A stretch of 53,341 bases of DNA from Bryobacterales bacterium (GTDB lineage: Bacteria; Acidobacteriota; Terriglobia; Bryobacterales; Bryobacteraceae). Made by a program: the position numbers and the translations under genes. The notes beneath the pieces are model-generated. The model made no database searches, was not told the DNA's origin, and saw only the letters and a program-made list of their open reading frames with translations. Positions 17,328-25,623 of the stretch are shown in pieces. Every line of letters begins with the position of its first letter. Position 1 is the first letter of the stretch. The DNA lies in assembly GCA_003167495.1 (NCBI GenBank), contig PMSX01000171.1, positions 1 through 53,341 on the forward strand, in the 5' to 3' direction.

Positions 17328-18682
17328 GTAGGGTGCAGCACGGAAGAGGCGCGGCTATAATTCCTGACCGGTGGAAGCACCCAAAGAAGCATCACGGGTA
17401 TTAACGCGATCATTGCGGCTTTCAAGGAATCAACAACTCCGCTTCGCACCGAAAAAACGCATAAGATAGGGTACACGAGAGCATAGGCAAACACCGCCCC
17501 AAGCGAGTTCTGATAGGACAGAAACACCCAGTAAACGCTATACACCAAATATCCGAAGGCGCACATCATGACGAAGACACCGAAATATCCAGCCACCCAA
17601 TGCCCCTCCTGTAAGATGAAGAACCCATAGCCTCCGCCCGTTTCGCGCACTCCCGGATAGAAGATCTCGACGAACTTTTCGGAGGACGGCAGCGGACGCT
17701 CCGGGTAGAGCGGTCGGGGTATGAATACCAGAATGTCGTCTAGTACTGTCTCGCCGAATGAATACTTCAATTCGCCATCGCGCACACCACCGATCTGGCG
17801 CATCAGATTCGTGCCGGTCAGCAATTCTCCAGATCTGGTCAGGCTTAAGAAGCCAAATGAGTTCCTGCCAATGTCCCCGTTTAGCGCGTCCATCATTTCC
17901 AAAGGATCACTGCTGATGCGCATCAACGCCATCGCGTTTACGAGGACGTAGATAAGTGCGGAACCCACCATCAGATGAGACAAGCGAAATCTTCGTACTC
18001 GATAGTGATAGTAAATGCCCACGAGACTTAAAGTCATCATCAGGTTTCCCCGCCAACCCGCGAGAAGGTTGGCGCCTAGATTCAAGGCAATCACGATGGC
18101 CCCGGCGCAGCGAATTAAAATCCCCCGGCCGCGATCAAACATCAGCAAAGAACTCGCGCATACGATCAGCGTCACGGGCGTACTCATCAAAAAGACTTGT
18201 TTGAGGCCGCTGGCGGAGTCCTCCATATCTTCTATCCTCGATTGCAAAGCCCGTTCAGCGTAAGATTGTTGTGACAGGACATTGAACGCGGTAGCAATGA
18301 ACGGTGCGCAGAGCAAGCCGGATAACAGGGCGTAGACGATGATCTTGTCGCGAGTAGGGGATTCATCGGTCTCCGCTATCTCAGAGTTGTTGAAGTGCCA
18401 AATCGGAAATCGAACGCTCAGGTATCGTCCACAGAAGAACGCCCCCAGACCGATGAGGCCGCAACCATAGAATGTACGGATAATATCGGGGCCGACTGGA
18501 TATCCGAAGTTCGTTGAACCGAACTCGTGGACAAACAGAGACGACGCAACCGAATAAGCGAGTAAAACGAGAGGAAATATAACTCCCGGAGACAACACAT
18601 CACTTGTTGGACGTTCCTTCGACAAGTACAAACAAATTGTCAAAAGGACCAAATAGCAGAGAGTGAATGAAAGGTCGGTCAT
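17324..18682 (-). CDS. Wzy-type O-antigen/exopolysaccharide polymerase
   Basis: This 452-aa integral membrane protein has about ten to twelve hydrophobic segments and a large periplasmic loop between residues about 270 and 345 (containing F-I-P-R-P-L-Y-P-E-R-P), as seen in oligosaccharide repeat unit polymerases. Primary sequence of Wzy proteins is poorly conserved, so the call rests on topology, the R-P-x-Y-P-E-R-P-type loop and the flanking Wzx, Wzz and glycosyltransferase genes. Confidence 0.8.
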   Translation of the reverse strand: MTDLSFTLCYLVLLTICLYLSKERPTSDVLSPGVIFPLVLLAYSVASSLFVHEFGSTNFGYPVGPDIIRTFYGCGLIGLGAFFCGRYLSVRFPIWHFNNSEIAETDESPTRDKIIVYALLSGLLCAPFIATAFNVLSQQSYAERALQSRIEDMEDSASGLKQVFLMSTPVTLIVCASSLLMFDRGRGILIRCAGAIVIALNLGANLLAGWRGNLMMTLSLVGIYYHYRVRRFRLSHLMVGSALIYVLVNAMALMRISSDPLEMMDALNGDIGRNSFGFLSLTRSGELLTGTNLMRQIGGVRDGELKYSFGETVLDDILVFIPRPLYPERPLPSSEKFVEIFYPGVRETGGGYGFFILQEGHWVAGYFGVFVMMCAFGYLVYSVYWVFLSYQNSLGAVFAYALVYPILCVFSVRSGVVDSLKAAMIALIPVMLLWVLPPVRNYSRASSVLHPT

Positions 18683-18683
18683 C

Positions 18684-19754
18684 TCAACATTCCCGAAAGA
18701 CCTTCAGGTACTGTTCGCAAACGGAATCCCATGAATAGTTTGAAAGCGAAGGGCGAGCGTATCTGGAGCGACTCCCTAACCAACCTGACAGCACCACCTT
18801 GTGTCTAAACTGCTCGACGACCTCAGCTTCGGTTCCATCGAGGACCAGCACACCGTCGAGACCCTGGAGAATGGCTCCACTTCCCCCTTTGCCGCTGCCA
18901 ACGACAGGCAGACCGTGGGATAAGGCCTCAAGTAAAGCCAATGAGCATCCTTCATTCTCGAAAAACTGCAGATAGGCGTCAGTATGGGAGAAATAAAGCC
19001 GCATATCGGTGACATTCCCCAGTAAGCGGACCTTTGTCTCCAGATGGAGATTCTTCACTTCGATTTCTAATTCCGACTGAAGCGGGCCGTCGCCGGCGAT
19101 AGAAAACTCAAAATCGCCCAGGACATCTCGGCAGGCGGCAAGGCAACGAAGAGCGCGGATATGACCGTCAAGCTTCCACCGCCAGGCCAGAACCCCGGCC
19201 GAGAGCAGCCGCAAAACGGAATGCGGCGGCGGTTGCGGTGTGTAACATCTCTGATCGTCAAATGCGTTTCTAAAATCGGCGCCGGAAGATACTACGGTCA
19301 CTGCGTCCAAGTCGACCCATCCAGCCTCCCTGAACTGATCCACTATGAATTGACTGACCGCAGTCAGCGCATCGGCTTTCCTGAGTAGGAACGACCGGTA
19401 ACGGTTAGCGTTCGACAAAGGCCGTCGCATCACGGATCCCATTGAATCCGTTGGGAGACTGGTGTGAAGGCTAAAACACACCTTGCAGCCCGTGAGCAGT
19501 CGGGCTCCACAAGCGGCCGCCAGACCTACAAAGCAGTTATGAACATGTACTACGTCGCAGCGCCACAAAACTAATCTTGCAAGAGTAAGCGCAAAGTGGT
19601 ACGCCGTCAGCGGGGCTGACCGGCCTGCGCGAGGCCAGCAGATTGTATCTACCCGGTGACCATGGGCCGTGAATGTGGCTGCAAGTTCTTCCACCGTTCG
19701 TGCGGGGCCGCCTATCGCCGCGCTGCTGGCGTTAGAGATGATGCCAATCCGCAT
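18684..19754 (-). CDS. Glycosyltransferase, GT4 family
   Basis: This 356-aa GT-B protein begins M-R-I-G-I-I-S-N. It shows a G-G-P-A-R-T-V-E-E-L acceptor-domain loop, V-V-S-S-G-A-D-F, A-G-D-G-P-L and the F-F-E-N-E-G-C-S-L-A-L-L-E-A-L segment with the E-x7-E pattern. The ATG at 19754 is preferred over one six codons upstream because the Rossmann strand begins there. It overlaps the flippase end by 23 bases. Confidence 0.85.
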   Translation of the reverse strand: MRIGIISNASSAAIGGPARTVEELAATFTAHGHRVDTICWPRAGRSAPLTAYHFALTLARLVLWRCDVVHVHNCFVGLAAACGARLLTGCKVCFSLHTSLPTDSMGSVMRRPLSNANRYRSFLLRKADALTAVSQFIVDQFREAGWVDLDAVTVVSSGADFRNAFDDQRCYTPQPPPHSVLRLLSAGVLAWRWKLDGHIRALRCLAACRDVLGDFEFSIAGDGPLQSELEIEVKNLHLETKVRLLGNVTDMRLYFSHTDAYLQFFENEGCSLALLEALSHGLPVVGSGKGGSGAILQGLDGVLVLDGTEAEVVEQFRHKVVLSGWLGSRSRYARPSLSNYSWDSVCEQYLKVFREC

Positions 19755-21132
19755 TCTGCCAGCAAGCCACAAGACCCGTCAACGTCAGGAAGAGCATTAG
19801 CGCCGGGTAGCATTTGAAAGCCAGTCCGAAGGATTGCCCGCCCCAGACTCTCAACCGGAGCCGGCGCATTATCGCCACTGCTTGGATCACAGAGAGTGCC
19901 ATGATTGCTGGCAAGATCAGCGCCGTCAAGTGTAGCAGAAATAGAATCACAGCTATCGCCAGTAGCGATATACAGGTCCACACGAATATGTCCGCTCCGT
20001 ACCGCGCCTCGCCACGGAAACAGAGCACAGCCCAGGGGACATAAGTGCTCATCGTCACCAGATAACTGGACACGGCCGTTCCATAAGCGAGCCGCAGGAA
20101 GGCAGTCGCTGCGCCGTGCTTGAAAACGAGAGATAGGAGAGTATTCGCGTTGAACAGGCAAAGAAGTGAAATCACAATGAGAGCGAGAGCTGTTGCGAAG
20201 ATTGTCTTACTCAGGAGGCTCCGAAAGGCAACTCCTTGAGAGGACTGAAAGACCCGGTTCAAGACCGGTACCATTGCCGAGTAGAGCGGCCCGGCGAATA
20301 GAGACACGACTCCGATTAGCTGGTATATGAGCAGATAGTTGCCATAAACAGCTTTGGGCAAGACAGCCCAAAACACGACTTTATCCACCATGTTATAGGT
20401 CGATGCGGAGATGCTGGCCGCCAGAATGGCACGTTGCGCTTTAACAGTATTCCACATCCGTGTGAATGCCTGCCGCGATAATAGTGATGTCAGCGCGAGG
20501 GGAGATTCCACGTCTCTCCGGCCCCGGGCAAAATAAGACGCCCAGACCGTCAGCAGCACGAGCGCCGCGATGCCATTGCCCACATACAGGTGAGTATCGA
20601 TAGAGTGCTTTACCCGGAATAAGAATGTGCCCAACGGAACAAGACAACGGCCAAGCGGAGCGCTGATACCCACACATTGACAGAGAATTGGTTTATCGAT
20701 GGCTCCAGCGTAATTTGCCCAGAAACTAATGGACCACCAAAGTGCGGAGGACGAACACGCGAGTAAAAGATAAGCCGGATCGCACCGGTCGCATGCTTGA
20801 GACTGGCGGAGCGCTAGATGGAGCAGCGACAAAGCGAGCGCGGCGGCAACCGATATGCCAATCGCATAGGCGACATTGAGCGCGGCCGTTTGCCTGACTC
20901 TGCTCCACCTGATCAGACAAGCGCCTTCGGACCACTTAATAGAAGCGAAAATTTCGTTGACGAACACTTGATCGGCGACTGCGAGCATAGTGGGCAGTAA
21001 AGCGAAGAAACCGATATCGGCAAACACGCCTGAGCCGAATAGACGAAACACGATCAGTTGGCTGGTAATCGTCAAACCGCCTTGCATGGCTCTTCCGATG
21101 TAATACGCCGTCAGCCTTGGGGCGACTCTCAT
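19732..21132 (-). CDS. Wzx-type polysaccharide flippase
   Basis: This 466-aa membrane protein has about twelve hydrophobic segments in the MOP-superfamily pattern of polysaccharide flippases (G-R-A-M-Q-G-G-L-T at the first helix). It would flip undecaprenyl-linked repeat units to the periplasm for Wzy. The start at 21132 is fixed by an ATGA overlap with the upstream methyltransferase; the frame extends upstream to 21456 only as an overlap artefact. Confidence 0.8.
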   Translation of the reverse strand: MRVAPRLTAYYIGRAMQGGLTITSQLIVFRLFGSGVFADIGFFALLPTMLAVADQVFVNEIFASIKWSEGACLIRWSRVRQTAALNVAYAIGISVAAALALSLLHLALRQSQACDRCDPAYLLLACSSSALWWSISFWANYAGAIDKPILCQCVGISAPLGRCLVPLGTFLFRVKHSIDTHLYVGNGIAALVLLTVWASYFARGRRDVESPLALTSLLSRQAFTRMWNTVKAQRAILAASISASTYNMVDKVVFWAVLPKAVYGNYLLIYQLIGVVSLFAGPLYSAMVPVLNRVFQSSQGVAFRSLLSKTIFATALALIVISLLCLFNANTLLSLVFKHGAATAFLRLAYGTAVSSYLVTMSTYVPWAVLCFRGEARYGADIFVWTCISLLAIAVILFLLHLTALILPAIMALSVIQAVAIMRRLRLRVWGGQSFGLAFKCYPALMLFLTLTGLVACWQNADWHHL

Positions 21133-21989
21133 CAGATTTGTTTCCACCGCTGCCGGCGCAGTTTCAGCCTCCGGAGCGACGCCTTGAGAAAGCCGGGTGC
21201 CAGAGACCGGATACGGTACGTCCGAGTTGGTGGCGGATACGGCACCAGGGAACTCGCATAACCTTGTTGTGGAGAGTGGGCCTCGGTTTGTGTTCCTGAA
21301 GTCTTGGTAGCGACGAATGTCAGCCCGTAACAACCGGCGTCGAGCGCCATGGCTCCCGTGTCCTGGCGTTTGCACGTGTACCAGCTCCAAAGGTTTCTGG
21401 TGCAATCGCCGAAACCCTGATAAGTGAGGTAACACTGCATGTTCTCGCTTCCCCACTTCGCATAGAGGTCATAAAAAAAGGTCGGTGAGAACTGGTAGAA
21501 GCCGTGATTGAGATAGTTGCTGCCCTGCGTAAAATGAATGATGGTGGCTCCCGGTTGCGCCATTTCGTGGAGGTTACGAAAGCAGGTCTTGACATCGAAG
21601 ATGTGCTCGGATGTCCCCGCATCGATGATCGTTTTGTACCGTTTCAGAAGGTTCGCTGGCACGGGAAGATTTAGATCGTGAACAATATTGGCGCCTTCAT
21701 AGCCGGATATATCCAGAAAGTCCACTTGCTTGCAGCCCATGCCACGCAAGAGGACCGTGTCTGCAATGAAACCACTCTTCTGGCCATAGGTCCACAACGG
21801 CATATCGGTAAGCACGCTAGCGTCAAACAAATCCAGGTAATCGCCCGCTCCATAAACCTTGCACAGCGTTTTCCATTCTCCGAACGTGACGTGCACATGC
21901 TGTTTGCCGAGTACAAGTACAGGTTCTTCAATAGGCCATGTTCGGGACGCTATGGCGAGGAAAGTTGCGAGGCTCTTGGTAATTCCCAT
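21132..21989 (-). CDS. Polysaccharide-locus methyltransferase-like protein
   Basis: This 285-aa protein resembles SAM-dependent methyltransferases of exopolysaccharide clusters: V-D-F-L-D-I-S-G-Y-E-G takes the place of motif II and I-I-D-A-G-T-S-E-H-I-F-D that of the acidic loop, followed by N-L-H-E-M-A-Q-P-G. A Q-F-S-P-T-F-F-Y-D segment also recurs in this group. The canonical glycine-rich motif I is weak. The C-terminus is rich in Arg and Lys and may touch membrane or nucleic acid. Moderate confidence in enzyme class; substrate unknown. Confidence 0.65.
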   Translation of the reverse strand: MGITKSLATFLAIASRTWPIEEPVLVLGKQHVHVTFGEWKTLCKVYGAGDYLDLFDASVLTDMPLWTYGQKSGFIADTVLLRGMGCKQVDFLDISGYEGANIVHDLNLPVPANLLKRYKTIIDAGTSEHIFDVKTCFRNLHEMAQPGATIIHFTQGSNYLNHGFYQFSPTFFYDLYAKWGSENMQCYLTYQGFGDCTRNLWSWYTCKRQDTGAMALDAGCYGLTFVATKTSGTQTEAHSPQQGYASSLVPYPPPTRTYRIRSLAPGFLKASLRRLKLRRQRWKQI

Positions 21990-21998
21990 CGAGGCCTG

Positions 21999-23147
21999 TC
22001 AGATAACTCTGCTAACTCGTAGCAAGGCCTTCACCTTATATTCGATTACGACATACAATGAACCCAGTACGATTCCCGCGAGAGCGCTTTCTAGTACAAT
22101 CCTCGTCCGTCGCGGGCCAGACCGTTCATCGGGGATGCGAGCCGTGTCGACAACTTGAATCACAGGTGCTTGCCTGGCTTCATCCATCAGTGCCGCTTCA
22201 TATTGCTTTCCTAGCATCTCGTAAAGCGTTTCGTGATACTTTACATCACGAACCCTTCGCAGGAAAGCCAAACTCGCGGCCGGAAGGGCGCCTGCCGGCA
22301 CTTCGAACGCCGAGCCCGATTGACCCTTGCCTTCCATCCCTGTGAGTTGTTCCTGCAGGGCAGAGATCTCCCGTTTCAACATTTGAATTTGTGCATTGCC
22401 GTCGGTAGCGTACCAGCGCATGCTCTCTAGCGATACCTGGCGTACGGAAATCTCGGCGCGTAACTGCGCCGCCGAACGAATCAATGATTCCGCCTGGCCC
22501 ACTGGCGCAACCAATCCGGTGGCCGTTTGGGTGTTTTTGAGCGCAATCTCGGAGTCGTTCAAATCGTCTTTTTCCTTGCTGAGTCTTTGTTGGAAAAAGA
22601 GACGTCTCTGCCCGGCATCGGTAATGGCAAGCCGGGAGTTTTGTTTATACAGTTCGTCGACGAACCCGTTCGCCATGGCAGCGGCGCGGTTTGGGTCGTT
22701 ATCCTGCACGGAAATCGTAAGTAGCAAGTCTTTGCCGCTAGTAAAGGAAGTGTGGGCCTGGAGCGCACGACGCGCGACAGAGGCGCGCTTTGCCTTGTAA
22801 ACTTCGTTTAGGTGGAACCTGGCGATCATGTCATCGGAAACCGTCTGGCTCTTTAGAATTCCGATGCACAGATCGGCCGGATTTCTTAGTCCGAACGGCA
22901 GGCTGAATGCTGGGCCGCCAAGAGCGGCCGCTCCGCCGCCAAAAGCGGCCAACGAAGACTGTTGCTGCTGGGGCGGCAGAATCACTGCTTCCGCCGTAAA
23001 CGAGTCCGGCATGGAATGAGTAAAGATTGCCGCGGCAATCGCCAGGAGGAAAGCCGGCAAGAACACAATCCACTTGCGGCGGCTCAGGATGATGAGAATA
23101 TCTGCGAGCGATGTTCGTGGCCGGCTCGTGGCCTCCAATTCTGTCAT
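21999..23147 (-). CDS. Wzz/PCP-type chain-length determinant protein
   Basis: This 382-aa protein has an N-terminal membrane helix (about 29-46), a large periplasmic part rich in predicted coiled coil (residues 160-270), and a second helix near 350-370, the classic two-helix Wzz layout. It has no C-terminal BY-kinase domain. A glycine/alanine-rich loop (A-A-F-G-G-G-A-A-A-L-G-G) sits in the first third. With Wza downstream it controls chain length and couples polymerisation to export. Confidence 0.85.
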   Translation of the reverse strand: MTELEATSRPRTSLADILIILSRRKWIVFLPAFLLAIAAAIFTHSMPDSFTAEAVILPPQQQQSSLAAFGGGAAALGGPAFSLPFGLRNPADLCIGILKSQTVSDDMIARFHLNEVYKAKRASVARRALQAHTSFTSGKDLLLTISVQDNDPNRAAAMANGFVDELYKQNSRLAITDAGQRRLFFQQRLSKEKDDLNDSEIALKNTQTATGLVAPVGQAESLIRSAAQLRAEISVRQVSLESMRWYATDGNAQIQMLKREISALQEQLTGMEGKGQSGSAFEVPAGALPAASLAFLRRVRDVKYHETLYEMLGKQYEAALMDEARQAPVIQVVDTARIPDERSGPRRTRIVLESALAGIVLGSLYVVIEYKVKALLRVSRVI

Positions 23148-23152
23148 AACTC

Positions 23153-25600
23153 CTACTTCAGAACATTCACCGCGGCCGCCCCAATTCCGAAGCTACTGAT
23201 GACCTGAGACCAGTCGAGCAAGCCGCGCAGCAGCGTCGTCTTAGAAGTATTCGAGGGCACCACCAGCGTGTCGCCGGGATACATCCGAAGCGAGTCGAAA
23301 CCGGCCGTGAATAAATGCGACCGCGAGTCCTTGGCGATAACCGAGCCATCTGCCCGAATCACAAACATACGGGCGCGGTCTGCGTAACGGGAGGGTCCTC
23401 CCGCATCTTGAAGATAATCGCCGAGACGAAGATCTAGGCTATAAAGAAATGCCGCATGGTTGTAAACGGTCCCGACCACGTTCACGGTAGACGGAACACT
23501 GGGCACCATCAGACGGTCGCCGTTTTCGAGTGGCAGTTTAGGAATCGAGTCTGCACCCTGGCTGTCCGGCTGCAGATTTAGAACGATTCTACCCGTGCTG
23601 GCAGCCTGCCGAAGGCGCGCGATCAGTGCGCGCTGATTGGCAACGATGGCTTGACTTTCCTCGGCAGTAACGAGCCGGCCCGAGGAAGTGGAGGCACCCT
23701 GGTCGACCTGGTTTTCCAACTCGTCGAGAAAGTCCGAGTACCGCTGCTGCTGCTCTCTGCGCGTGGATTCGCGGATGAATTGCGCGCCGAACAAATAAGC
23801 ATGCGGGGTCAAACCGCCGGCCCGGACGACCAGATCGCGCAGTGTCTCACCCGACGCCACCGAGTAGACGCCCGCCATACTGATTTCACCCTCGATACGC
23901 ACGTACTTGGTTTGTTGGGCCTCGGGTACGGAGATATCGGCGCGGGAAAACACCGTGACTACGTCGCCTGGCTCCAGCGCCAGATTCGCGGAAGGATCAA
24001 GGTCGATTACGGCCTTACCGAGATTGAATGCGATGATGCGTGTCTCCAGATTTCGCGGATTCAGCCGCTCGATCGAGGCATAGTGCCAGTCGATATCGGG
24101 AGCCATCGGCTGGATATCGTTCTTGCGAACGAATTCGCGAAGCGGCAAGGGATCCGATTGTCCAGTAGCGGCCGCCAGCGAGTTATCGGCCGCTGTGTTG
24201 CGCGACCGCTCCCGGTAGGGGTGGGATGCCTCGGTCAGTTGTTCGCCGCTGCTTGAAGCGCTGACATCGGCGCTCATCTCAGATCCCTTTGCGTTGCGAT
24301 TATCCTCGTTCAAGAGTTCGTTGTGCTGGTGCCAGTAACCCCGCGTCAGCAGCGATTCTTTATTGGGGATCAGGTCGCTCACCTTCATTCCGGCATGCCA
24401 CGCCCTGCGAACCGGATCAGCGACATTTCCGCGCAGAGACACGGTTCGCTCAAAGCGCGGAACTACCGGGAGGATGCGGATGATGTCGCCGCTATGAGGG
24501 CGCGTAGCGAGACCGGCGGCGGTGAGTTCGATATCCTCCGAATGGAGCGCCGAACGCGCGTCGATTCGCTCCAGGATGGCCCGTTGACCAGCCGCCGTCG
24601 CAGACAGCCCCCCCGCGTAGCTCAACACGTCGCCCAGGGTCGTATCCGGCTTTAACTCATAGATCGCGGGCGATTCCACGCTACCCTCGAGCGCCACTCG
24701 AGGACCGGCATCGGGGATAAAAATGATATCGCCGGACAACAACGGCACGTCCTTTGTCTTGTCGCCCTGTAACAGCAGATCATAAAGATCCATGGTCGTT
24801 ACCACTTGGCCGGCGCGTTTGAGTTGTACACCTCGCAGCGAACCGCGCGAAGACGGCCCGCCCGAAGCAAACACAGCGTTGACGAGGGTACTAAGCGAAC
24901 TCACCATGTAGCCGCCGGGCCTCCGAGCCTGCCCTAGCACAAAGATTTGCATCGACCGCAGGTGACCCATGCTCACGTTTAAATCGAAATTTCTGTAAAT
25001 CTGTCCTAGCGCCGAGTGGAGGACGTCCCTGAGTTGCGAGAATTTGATTCCCGAGACGCTCACCCTGCCCGCCCGTGGCAGAAAGATATCGCCGGCCGCG
25101 TCCACCGTAAAGCGCTCACTGAAATTCACTGGTCCCCAGACATGGAGTTCTACTTCGTCGCTAGGTCCCACGACATAGTCGGGGTTAGTAGGAACCTCAT
25201 TTGGCGCGAATGTGGAAGGAACGCGGTCAAAGAGTTTTGAACCGAAAATCGGCAGCAGACGCCCGGTCGAGATTTCAACAAAGCGCTGAAACTCGGTCGG
25301 AGGCTCCGGGGCTTCAGGCCTTGCCACTTCATTACTGTTTCGATCGCGGCCGGCTCCATATCTCGAATCATCAGCCCCGTCGGTGGGGGAATTGGACCGA
25401 TAGTGGCCGGCGGGCGTCGCCTGTTGCGGGCCGCCGTCCGGACCGGGTGTGCAATCGATGCAATCGTCGAGGCCACCTGCCGTGCTCGGCTGCTCAGTTT
25501 GTGCTGGCCGGGGTCTAACAAGCTGGTACGGGTTGGTCTGAGCGTGCAGCGATGCCGCTAGCAGCATCATCAGGCTCAGCCCACTGACGGGACGAGTCAT
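23153..25600 (-). CDS. Wza-like polysaccharide export protein with SLBB repeats
   Basis: This 815-aa protein has a signal peptide (residues 1-20, ending L-H-A-Q) and an N-terminal proline-rich stretch. A Poly_export domain (Y-V-V-G-P-S-D-E-V-E-L-H-V-W-G-P near 140) is followed by several SLBB domains: V-L-G-Q-A-R-R-P-G-G-Y, L-E-G-S-V-E-S-P-A-I-Y-E-L, I-E-G-E-I-S-M-A-G-V-Y and V-G-T-V-Y-N-H-A-A-F. It has no lipobox, unlike E. coli Wza, and is about twice as long; multi-SLBB versions are usual in acidobacteria and myxobacteria. It should form the periplasmic and outer-membrane channel. Confidence 0.85.
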   Translation of the reverse strand: MTRPVSGLSLMMLLAASLHAQTNPYQLVRPRPAQTEQPSTAGGLDDCIDCTPGPDGGPQQATPAGHYRSNSPTDGADDSRYGAGRDRNSNEVARPEAPEPPTEFQRFVEISTGRLLPIFGSKLFDRVPSTFAPNEVPTNPDYVVGPSDEVELHVWGPVNFSERFTVDAAGDIFLPRAGRVSVSGIKFSQLRDVLHSALGQIYRNFDLNVSMGHLRSMQIFVLGQARRPGGYMVSSLSTLVNAVFASGGPSSRGSLRGVQLKRAGQVVTTMDLYDLLLQGDKTKDVPLLSGDIIFIPDAGPRVALEGSVESPAIYELKPDTTLGDVLSYAGGLSATAAGQRAILERIDARSALHSEDIELTAAGLATRPHSGDIIRILPVVPRFERTVSLRGNVADPVRRAWHAGMKVSDLIPNKESLLTRGYWHQHNELLNEDNRNAKGSEMSADVSASSSGEQLTEASHPYRERSRNTAADNSLAAATGQSDPLPLREFVRKNDIQPMAPDIDWHYASIERLNPRNLETRIIAFNLGKAVIDLDPSANLALEPGDVVTVFSRADISVPEAQQTKYVRIEGEISMAGVYSVASGETLRDLVVRAGGLTPHAYLFGAQFIRESTRREQQQRYSDFLDELENQVDQGASTSSGRLVTAEESQAIVANQRALIARLRQAASTGRIVLNLQPDSQGADSIPKLPLENGDRLMVPSVPSTVNVVGTVYNHAAFLYSLDLRLGDYLQDAGGPSRYADRARMFVIRADGSVIAKDSRSHLFTAGFDSLRMYPGDTLVVPSNTSKTTLLRGLLDWSQVISSFGIGAAAVNVLK

Positions 25601-25623
25601 TTAACGGCCATCGGTAATAGCGA